DNA of 10,527 bases from DSAR01 sp034437315. GTDB taxonomy: Bacteria; Chloroflexota; Anaerolineae; B4-G1. The notes beneath the pieces are model-generated. The model saw nothing but the letters and a program-made list of their open reading frames with translations, searched no databases and had not been told where the DNA came from. The DNA lies in contig DAOTUC010000318.1 of the NCBI GenBank assembly GCA_034437315.1, positions 1 to 10,527 on the forward strand. Reading direction: 5' to 3'. Position numbers and translations under genes: made by a program. Below, one piece after another: positions 5,593 to 10,527 of this stretch; position 1 is the stretch's first letter; every line of letters starts with the position of its first letter.

Positions 5593-7056
5593 CTAGTCTT
5601 GCGGCAGGGGTGGGAGTTCGTCCATACCGAAGCGCTGAGCTGCTTTGGCGGCGATGTCGCGTAGTTCGGCCCGCAGCGCGTCGGAGATAGGCGAAGGTTC
5701 GTAAGCCGCCAATAGTGTTTGTACACGATCTTGCGCCCGTTCCCAGGTGTTCTTGGCTCCTTTGCGCTTCCAGCCGTCCAGCGATCCGCGGTCGATGACG
5801 CCCGACGGGATGTACATCTCCTGGCTGAACCACTTGAGTGTGTGCGGCTGCGAGAGATAATCGGCCCGATGACCCAGTTTGCGCATCAACGTCAGGGCGA
5901 TGGGATCCTCGCGGGCCTCGACGCCGGCGATCAAACGCTTCGCCATACCGATAATCTCAGCGTCAATGATCAACTTCTCATAACTCTGGCAGCTCTCGAA
6001 GTCCATCATCCCGGCCCCGGAGACCATGTTGACCCCGGCCAAGGCCGCCATCAGCGCCCCGCCGGAGGATTCCAGCCCACATTGGGCGTCGACGATCTTG
6101 GCGTCGCTCATTCCCAGGTAAGCGTGGGTCGGCATACCGAGCGCTTTGCCGACCTGGGTGTAGGCGCAGTCGATCATCCACGTCCCGACCGCGCCCATAG
6201 GCGTCGTGCCCTCGCGCATATCGAAAGCGGCCGGCGACCCGCCCCAGACGATGGGCGCGCCTTCCTGGGCTAACTGGCAGATCGTCACGCCGCTCATACA
6301 CTCGGCGGTGTGTTGCACGACCGCCGCCGCCAGCGTGACCGGCGCCGTCGCGCCCGCCAGGGGCATGGAGACGAGCTCGGAGGGGATGCCGTACCGGGCG
6401 CAGTCGATCATGTTCTGGCAGGTCAGGTCGCTCCACAGCAATGGCGGCGACGGGCAGACGTCGAAGACGGCGATGGGCTTTTCGACCAGCGCTTCCTCGC
6501 TCCCGACCATGGCGACCAGCATATCCTTCATATCCCACCAGGTGTCCTTACGGAAGGCTCCGGTGATGATCGGTTTGCGCATGTAGTTCAACGCCAGGTA
6601 GAGGCGGTAGAGATCGCCCACCTCTTCCGGTACATCGGTGCAGATCATAGCCGTGCTCTGGGCGTCCAACTGGGGGAGCATCTCGACCAGTTTGACGAAC
6701 TTGACGAAATCCTCGGTCTGGGGCTGTCGCTGTTCCTGGGTCTCGCTATCGAGGATGGTGATGGCGGCCGAGCCGGGATCGAACTGGACGCTATCCCCCC
6801 CGTAATGGACGACAGGTTCGCCATCCAGGTCATAGACGTAGAACTCAGATGGTCGGGTCTCCAGCGCCCGCCGCACGATGTCCTCGGGAATATAGGCGAC
6901 CTGCGTCTCCATATCCACCTCGGCGCCCGCGTCGGCCAACAATTCCAGCGCTTCCTGGTTGTGCACCCGGACGCCCGGGTCCATCAACAGCTCGAAGCCC
7001 TCAGCAATGATCTGTTCAACGAGTTCCTCGCTGAGGATATTCAATTTGGGTCGCAT
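5593..7056 (-). CDS. MttB-family (COG5598) methyltransferase, non-pyrrolysine
   Basis: Predicted 487-residue TIM-barrel enzyme that demethylates a quaternary or tertiary amine and transfers the methyl to a corrinoid protein. It matches the MttB superfamily along its whole length: an N-terminal ILDPGVRVH-like segment (LLMDPGVRVHN, 24-33), CPSPPLLW (201-208), APIVWGGSPAAFDMREG (267-283), YLGMSDAKIVDAQCG (313-327) and GGALMAALAGVNMV (332-345). True trimethylamine methyltransferases carry pyrrolysine near residue 334. Here that region reads through ordinary codons without any internal TAG, as in the glycine-betaine type (MtgB) and its relatives, so the substrate is probably a betaine-like compound and not trimethylamine. 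The start ATG at 7056 has TAGGAGGT 7 nt upstream. The gene ends in TAG, with TAA six codons later. It is the first gene of the operon with the corrinoid protein and dehydrogenase. Confidence 0.93.
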   Translation of the reverse strand: MRPKLNILSEELVEQIIAEGFELLMDPGVRVHNQEALELLADAGAEVDMETQVAYIPEDIVRRALETRPSEFYVYDLDGEPVVHYGGDSVQFDPGSAAITILDSETQEQRQPQTEDFVKFVKLVEMLPQLDAQSTAMICTDVPEEVGDLYRLYLALNYMRKPIITGAFRKDTWWDMKDMLVAMVGSEEALVEKPIAVFDVCPSPPLLWSDLTCQNMIDCARYGIPSELVSMPLAGATAPVTLAAAVVQHTAECMSGVTICQLAQEGAPIVWGGSPAAFDMREGTTPMGAVGTWMIDCAYTQVGKALGMPTHAYLGMSDAKIVDAQCGLESSGGALMAALAGVNMVSGAGMMDFESCQSYEKLIIDAEIIGMAKRLIAGVEAREDPIALTLMRKLGHRADYLSQPHTLKWFSQEMYIPSGVIDRGSLDGWKRKGAKNTWERAQDRVQTLLAAYEPSPISDALRAELRDIAAKAAQRFGMDELPPLPQD

Positions 7057-7076
7057 AACACTACCTCCTATTTGTT

Positions 7077-7102
7077 AGACATAGACTTGAGACATAGACT
7101 TG
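7077..7102. repeat. Perfect 13-bp tandem duplication in the mttB leader
   Basis: AGACATAGACTTG occurs twice back to back (7077-7089 and 7090-7102), between the terminator hairpin and the mttB SD. The second copy runs into a short inverted repeat TTGTTC/GAACAA (7100-7105 with 7114-7119). It could be a slippage product or a protein/RNA binding site. Confidence 0.8.
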
Positions 7103-7117
7103 TTCGGAAAAATGAAC

Positions 7118-7157
7118 AAAAAAAGGGAACAGACACCTGTAAGCTGTCCGTTCCCTT
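7118..7157 (-). terminator. Intrinsic terminator (attenuator) inside the mttB leader
   Basis: On the minus strand AAGGGAAC (7157-7150) pairs with GTTCCCTT (7130-7123). After one C/A mismatch, GACA/TGTC (7148-7145 with 7135-7132) extends the stem around a 9-nt loop. A run of seven T (7124-7118) follows immediately. This is a textbook Rho-independent terminator in the direction of mttB, ending about 60 nt before its start codon, so it must be bypassed for expression of the operon. Upstream CGUUCCC (7297-7291) and GUUCCCC (7305-7299) are complementary to its 5' arm and could form an antiterminator. Confidence 0.85.
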
Positions 7158-7201
7158 ACCTCTAGGGTCGCAAATACAATACCTGTTTTTACCTATGGGT
7201 C
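7156..7201. promoter_or_regulatory. Pair of operator-like half-palindromes, 33 bp apart
   Basis: TTACCTCTAGGGTC (7156-7169) and TTACCTATGGGTC (7189-7201) are near-identical and contain imperfect palindromes ACC-N5-GGT and ACC-N4-GGT. The spacing of 33 bp is about three helical turns. They could be a DNA operator pair or, in the RNA, repeated GACCC/GGUAA segments just ahead of the terminator. Confidence 0.3.
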
Positions 7202-7438
7202 CAAAATAACCGTCGTGGAGCAGCGATGACCAATATCATCCGTTCGTTTAGCGCGTGACATTGGCGGTCCCCATCACCCTATCAAGGATCGGGAACGTGG
7301 GGAACTGAGATTAGAGCCCGCTAGCGATGCAGGGTTCTCCCGCTGCTGTAAACATCTGATCTTCCCTAATCTGAACGAATCGGAGACCAAGGGGAGGCTT
7401 CCGGTCGCCAACCAGCAACCTTGGAAGCACTTGATACA

Positions 7439-7467
7439 AGTATAGCACAAAATGAGTAGAAAGCCAA
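7439..7467 (-). promoter_or_regulatory. Probable promoter of the mttB operon
   Basis: On the minus strand TTGGCT (7467-7462), a 17-bp spacer and TATACT (7444-7439) are present, with TG one base before the -10 element (extended -10). It is the best minus-strand match in the divergent region and would give a leader of about 375 nt. A weaker one, TTGGAC-17-TATTGT (about 7204 to 7176), cannot be excluded. Confidence 0.55.
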
Positions 7468-7535
7468 AATCACTATGCGACCTCGCCCGAAACAGGACGG
7501 CGAATCGGGAAAAATGAGATGAGACGAACGATCTC

Positions 7536-7564
7536 TTGACAGATAGAACATTTGTTCCTATAAT
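7536..7564 (+). promoter_or_regulatory. Consensus sigma-70 promoter for the radical SAM gene
   Basis: TTGACA (7536-7541), exactly 17 bp, then TATAAT (7559-7564): both elements are perfect. The transcription start would fall near 7571, giving a leader of about 62 nt before the ATG at 7633. Such a strong promoter implies that it is held off by a repressor, and the spacer contains a LexA-type operator. Confidence 0.9.
7546..7557. promoter_or_regulatory. LexA (SOS) box, GAAC-N4-GTTC
   Basis: GAACATTTGTTC is a perfect match to the GAAC-N4-GTTC operator of Gram-positive-type LexA (DinR). It lies wholly inside the 17-bp spacer of the promoter above, where a bound repressor would exclude RNA polymerase. 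With a DNA-repair-like gene downstream, SOS control is the simplest reading. The lexA gene itself is not in the window. Confidence 0.75.
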
Positions 7565-7632
7565 ATGCAATAAGCCTGATCAAGACGCGGCTTCGCTAAC
7601 CGTCTACCTGTCATAAACGATGGAGGCCCTTG

Positions 7633-8769
7633 ATGGATGCAACGGCGAAACTGAAACTTTTGGGGCCGCCGACCTGTTTCGAGGCGGCTGAGGAGGTCGG
7701 TGTGGGCCAATCACCCACTCGTCAGGCCGACGAGTTATCCGGGGCCATTCACAACGCAGTGATGCCTGGCGGGAAGCGTATCGCGCTGCTCAAGACGCTG
7801 CTCACGTCCGCCTGTGAACGGGACTGCGCCTACTGCGCGTTTCGCGCCGGGCGCGATTGCCGCCGGGCGACCTTCTCGCCGGACGAACTGGCCCGCCTCT
7901 TCGTCCAACTCCACCAAAAAGGTATCGCAGAGGGGGTATTCCTCAGTTCCGGCGTCGCCGGGGGCGGCCCGCGCACCCAGGATCGCATCATCGCCACGGC
8001 CGAGATCCTGCGCCGGCGATACGACTTCCGGGGCTACATCCACCTCAAGGTGATGCCAGGCGCCGAGCGGGACCAGATCGCAGCCGCCATGCGCCTGGCC
8101 AATCGGGTGTCGGTAAACTTGGAAGCGCCCAACACGGAGCGTTTGGCCCGTCTGGCGCCGCACAAGGTCTTCGATGAGGAACTTCTGCAACGTCTACGCT
8201 GGATCGAGGAAATCCGCCGGGAAGCGCCGGGAAAGCAGCCTAGCTCGACCACCCAGTTTGTCGTCGGCGCGGCCGACGAGAGTGACGTCGAACTCCTGAC
8301 AACGACCGAGTTCCTGTTTCGCCAGACCGGGATCGCTCGAGCTTACTTCATGGCCTTCACTCCCGTGCGCGACACGCCCCTGGCGCATCACCCGCCCACG
8401 CCGCCGGAGAGAGAGCGCCGGCTCTACCAATCCTCCTTCCTGCTGCGCGATTACGGTTTCACCGTCGAGGAGCTTCCCTTTGACGTCCGCGGCAATCTTC
8501 CACTGGACGCCGACCCGAAGTTGGCCTGGGCGCGCCAGCACCTGGTTTGCGCGCCGGTCGAGATCAACAGCGCCGGTCGACGCGAACTCCTGCGCGTGCC
8601 CGGCATTGGGCCAAAGGGAGCGGAACGCATCCTACGCGAGCGAAGGCGGGGGAAAATACGCGACCTCTCCGACCTGCGCGCGCTGCGCGTCGTCGCCGAC
8701 CGGGCGGCCCTCTTCATCCTGCTCGACGGTCGCCGCCCGCCCCGCCAATTAAGCCTGTGGCCTGTTTGA
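7633..8769 (+). CDS. Radical SAM protein with C-terminal helix-hairpin-helix, putative DNA modification/repair
   Basis: Predicted 378-residue cytoplasmic Fe-S enzyme. I chose ATG at 7633, with GGAGG 6 nt upstream; the TTG one codon earlier is less likely. The 4Fe-4S motif is SACERDCAYC, CX3CX2C with Cys61, Cys65 and Cys68. Downstream come GVFLSSGVAGGG (101-112), GYIHLKVMPGA (134-144) and RVSVNLEAPN (158-167). These match the family annotated as putative DNA modification/repair radical SAM protein, usually paired with a uracil-DNA-glycosylase-like protein. Residues about 311-342 (INSAGRRELLRVPGIGPKGA) form a helix-hairpin-helix, a non-specific DNA-binding element, and the C-terminus ends near PRQLSLWPV. 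The usual glycosylase-like partner is not adjacent. The reaction is unknown. The LexA box in its promoter supports a role in DNA damage. Confidence 0.9.
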   Translation: MDATAKLKLLGPPTCFEAAEEVGVGQSPTRQADELSGAIHNAVMPGGKRIALLKTLLTSACERDCAYCAFRAGRDCRRATFSPDELARLFVQLHQKGIAEGVFLSSGVAGGGPRTQDRIIATAEILRRRYDFRGYIHLKVMPGAERDQIAAAMRLANRVSVNLEAPNTERLARLAPHKVFDEELLQRLRWIEEIRREAPGKQPSSTTQFVVGAADESDVELLTTTEFLFRQTGIARAYFMAFTPVRDTPLAHHPPTPPERERRLYQSSFLLRDYGFTVEELPFDVRGNLPLDADPKLAWARQHLVCAPVEINSAGRRELLRVPGIGPKGAERILRERRRGKIRDLSDLRALRVVADRAALFILLDGRRPPRQLSLWPV

Positions 8770-8798
8770 CCGCCGATCCACCAATAGCGTGAGGGGAA

Positions 8799-9395
8799 TT
8801 AGCTCAGCAACTTGAACAATGTCTCAATCCCATAGTAACCCGCCAGGGCGAAGAGCACATTTTTGATGATCTTACCGGCGGCGCAACTGACGAGGAACTG
8901 CCAAACCGGCAAACGAAGCGCGCCGGCGATCATACCGCCGACATCGAAAATCGGGTTGGGCACCAGGGCCAACAGGAAGATCGTCGCGACGCCATAGCGC
9001 TGCATCCAGAGCGCCAGGCGTCGGTAGGTGGGATTATCATCGATCCAGGTCTGCCCGCTGTATCCGGCCATATAGCCGGTCATCTCGCCCAACGCTTGCC
9101 CAACTCCGCCAACGAGGCCCACGATCCAGGGATTGAACACGCCACCCATCAGCGAACTGACCGCCAATCCAGGCACCGGCAGGATCAAGGTCGCGTTGCT
9201 GACCAGTCCAACCAGGAACACAGCTGCGTAACCATAGCGCTCCAGCGCCTGTAAGTGATCCCGAAAATAGACGGCCAACCCCAGCGAGACCACGATGGCG
9301 ACAATGGTCAACACGCGAACAATCCACAACCGGCGTCGGGATGGTGGTTGCGGCAGGTCAATCGTATCCGTAGGTGAAACCGGTGAATCAGACAT
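8799..9395 (-). CDS. VTT-domain (DedA/TVP38-like) integral membrane protein
   Basis: Predicted 198-residue inner-membrane protein. The start ATG at 9395 is chosen because the open frame above it runs into the preceding gene. No clear SD is visible. After a Pro-rich cytoplasmic tail with SRRR (19-22) comes a first membrane helix (about 23-43), then re-entrant or membrane segments near 58-80, 88-112, 135-160 and 166-190. The VTT signature is visible as GQALGEMTGYMAGYSGQ (99-115) and LVPNPIFDVGGMIAG (144-158). Members of this superfamily are lipid scramblases or flippases, and some DedA proteins recycle undecaprenyl phosphate. It lies 25 bp behind a nucleotide-sugar dehydrogenase, so a role in envelope glycan lipid-carrier handling is plausible but inferred. 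It converges on the radical SAM gene with a 29-bp gap and no obvious terminator. Confidence 0.88.
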   Translation of the reverse strand: MSDSPVSPTDTIDLPQPPSRRRLWIVRVLTIVAIVVSLGLAVYFRDHLQALERYGYAAVFLVGLVSNATLILPVPGLAVSSLMGGVFNPWIVGLVGGVGQALGEMTGYMAGYSGQTWIDDNPTYRRLALWMQRYGVATIFLLALVPNPIFDVGGMIAGALRLPVWQFLVSCAAGKIIKNVLFALAGYYGIETLFKLLS

Positions 9396-9420
9396 ATTGT
9401 TGGTCAATTGGCGAACCGGT

Positions 9421-10527
9421 CTACCGATCCATCCCCGGCAACGGCGCTCCAAGCCGGATGATCTTCTGCCCATCAGTGTCCAATCCGGCGGTGGCGTTGC
9501 GGGTGTCCACGATCAGTTGGGCGCGCTCGACGATCTGAGCGTAGTCCAGGTCGCTGTGATTGGTGACGATGACGACGCAATCGGCGGCGGCGATCTCGTC
9601 CTCCGTCAAGGGCGCCGATTCCAGCACGACTCGCCGCCGGTGGAAGACGTCGTCGCCCACCTTGAACTGGGGAACGAAGGGATCGTGATAGCGCACCTCG
9701 GCCCCGCGTTTCAGCAAGAACTCAACGACGCGCTTGGCCGGGGAATTGCGGGCGTCGTCGATGTCCGGCTTGAAGGCCACACCCAACACCAGGACGCGGG
9801 CGTCGCGCAGGGGCTTTCTGTGCAGCGAAAGGGCTTGTGCGACCAGGTCGACGACGTGATACGTCATGGCCTGGTTGACCTCGCCGGCCAACTCGATGAA
9901 CTCGGTGTAATAATCATACTCCCGGGCCTTCCAACTGAGATAATAGGGGTCGATGGGGATACAGTGCCCGCCCACGCCGGGGCCGGGGTAGAAGGGCATA
10001 AAGCCGAAGGGCTTGGTCTTGGCCGCCTCGATGACCTCCCAGAAATCGATGTCCATCCGCTCCGTCAGGAGCGCTAACTCGTTGACCAGCGCGATGTTGA
10101 CCGCGCGGAAGGTGTTCTCCAGCAGCTTAGTCAGTTCGGCGGCGGCCGGCGACGAGACGGGATGGACCAGCGCGCCCATCTGTTCCAGCAGGGCGACGGC
10201 CAATTGTGTGCAGGTCTCCGTCAGCCCCCCGACCACCTTCGGGGTATTGTAAGCGGTCCAGTGCACATTGCCCGGGTCGATGCGCTCGGGGGAGAAGGCC
10301 AGGTGAAAATCCTGACCGGCTCGGAGGCCGCTGCGCTCCAGGATCGGCTGGACGATCTCCACCGTGGTGCCCGGGTAAGTCGTGCTCTGCAGGACGACCA
10401 ACTGGCCCGGCTTGAGGCGCGGCAGAATGCCCTCGCTGGCGTCCTGGATGAAGGAGAGATCCGGCGCGCGCTGCGCGTCGTAGGGGGTGGGCACGCAGAT
10501 GAAGACGGCGTCCACCTCGCGCAACAC
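9421..10527 (-). CDS. Nucleotide-sugar dehydrogenase (UDP-HexNAc 6-dehydrogenase type), N-terminus outside window
   Basis: Predicted NAD-dependent enzyme that oxidises C6 of a UDP-sugar to a uronic acid for cell-envelope polysaccharide. 368 residues are visible. The frame continues beyond 10527 and the N-terminal Rossmann GxGxxG lies outside, so the GTG at the edge is not the start. Order of domains: end of the NAD-binding domain (DAVFICVPTP, LQSTTYPGTT), SPERIDPGN (79-87), the central helical domain (AELTKLLENTFRAVNIALVNE), the catalytic loop GPGVGGHCIPIDPYYL with Cys189, and the UDP-binding domain (LGVAFKPDIDDARNSPA, then RYHDPFVP). The SPERIDPGN and GGHCIPIDPYYL forms resemble UDP-GlcNAc/UDP-ManNAc dehydrogenases (WbpA/WecC-like) more than UDP-glucose dehydrogenase. 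The exact sugar is not certain. It ends in TAG and is probably co-transcribed with the VTT gene. Confidence 0.93.
   Translation of the reverse strand: MLREVDAVFICVPTPYDAQRAPDLSFIQDASEGILPRLKPGQLVVLQSTTYPGTTVEIVQPILERSGLRAGQDFHLAFSPERIDPGNVHWTAYNTPKVVGGLTETCTQLAVALLEQMGALVHPVSSPAAAELTKLLENTFRAVNIALVNELALLTERMDIDFWEVIEAAKTKPFGFMPFYPGPGVGGHCIPIDPYYLSWKAREYDYYTEFIELAGEVNQAMTYHVVDLVAQALSLHRKPLRDARVLVLGVAFKPDIDDARNSPAKRVVEFLLKRGAEVRYHDPFVPQFKVGDDVFHRRRVVLESAPLTEDEIAAADCVVIVTNHSDLDYAQIVERAQLIVDTRNATAGLDTDGQKIIRLGAPLPGMDR

Larger units (their letters stand above)
7118..7432 (-). ncRNA. Candidate structured leader RNA / riboswitch-like attenuator of the mttB operon
   Basis: From the predicted start (about 7432) to the terminator, the minus-strand RNA can form several nested hairpins: CCAAGG/CCUUGG (7424-7419 with 7392-7387) enclosing CUGGU-UGGCG-ACCGG; AGAUUAG/CUAAUCU (7372-7366 with 7314-7308) enclosing GCA-GGG-AGAA-CCC-UGC-type pairing; UCCCCA/UGGGGA (7303-7298 with 7273-7268) enclosing CCC-G-AUC-CUU-GAU-A-GGG; and GAUGA-UAUUGG-UCAUC (7240-7225). 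The terminator follows. I see no B12 box, T-box, SAM, glycine, TPP or FMN signature. It could also be a free-standing small RNA of about 315 nt. I am confident of the inverted repeats; the function is inferred. Confidence 0.55.

Noticed and set aside
7223..7285. Partial likeness to a fluoride riboswitch (GGUGAUGGGGACCGCC on the minus strand).
   Set aside because: Only the first small hairpin fits. The following conserved segment and a matching pseudoknot strand are not convincing, and an mttB operon is an unlikely target.
7118..7432. Cobalamin riboswitch in front of a corrinoid-dependent operon.
   Set aside because: The location is suggestive, but I find no B12 box and none of the conserved core segments. 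I also looked for T-box, SAM, glycine, lysine, TPP and FMN signatures without success.
7274..7570. 98-codon open frame on the minus strand in the mttB/radical SAM intergenic region.
   Set aside because: It runs through both divergent promoters and the hairpins. Its Ser/Cys-rich composition is unlike the GC-rich genes around it, it has no recognisable domain, and it has no good ribosome site.
8793..8808. GGGGAATTAGCTCAGC looks like the 5' end of a tRNA (acceptor stem and D-arm start).
   Set aside because: No matching D-arm closure, anticodon arm, T-arm or 3' acceptor strand follows. Most of it is the coding end of the VTT gene, so the match is by chance.

Overview
The window looks like part of a GC-rich chromosome from a Chloroflexota-type bacterium (Anaerolineae/Caldilineae-like). 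This is an inference, not a database match. It rests on three things: lipoproteins with Thr/Pro-rich linkers joining LysM and CAP domains, a non-pyrrolysine MttB/corrinoid pair, and consensus sigma-70 promoters with a Gram-positive-type LexA box. There are no mobile elements, CRISPR arrays, tRNAs or rRNAs. Nine genes are visible. Eight read on the minus strand and one, the radical SAM gene, reads on the plus strand.

Region 1 (1-740): the 5' part of an amino-acid ABC transporter binding lipoprotein (GTG start at 455). It has its own near-perfect promoter (722-695) and a leader of about 230 nt.

Region 2 (741-3600): an apparent three-gene operon read right to left from a strong promoter (3596-3568). 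The order is a NimA-like FMN/PNPOx-family protein, then two tandem paralogous lipoproteins with two LysM domains and a CAP/SCP domain. The first lipoprotein gene has no ordinary start codon ahead of its signal peptide and seems to begin at a CTG that overlaps the upstream stop.

Region 3 (3633-7467): a methyl-transfer operon. An MttB-family methyltransferase without pyrrolysine is followed by its cobalamin-binding corrinoid protein, then by a saccharopine/lysine-dehydrogenase-like oxidoreductase whose ATG overlaps the corrinoid stop. A GC-rich hairpin closes the operon. Upstream lies a leader of about 375 nt with several hairpins, a U-tract terminator about 60 nt before the mttB start, and two upstream segments complementary to the terminator's 5' arm. 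This has the layout of an uncharacterised attenuator or riboswitch and is the best candidate here for an undescribed element.

Region 4 (7536-8769): divergent from mttB, a radical SAM protein with a C-terminal helix-hairpin-helix, related to the DNA modification/repair radical SAM family. It is driven by a consensus promoter (TTGACA, 17-bp spacer, TATAAT) whose spacer holds a perfect GAAC-N4-GTTC LexA box, so it is probably an SOS gene.

Region 5 (8799-10527): a nucleotide-sugar (UDP-HexNAc-type) dehydrogenase, cut by the window edge, followed 25 nt later by a VTT-domain membrane protein. This is an envelope-glycan context.
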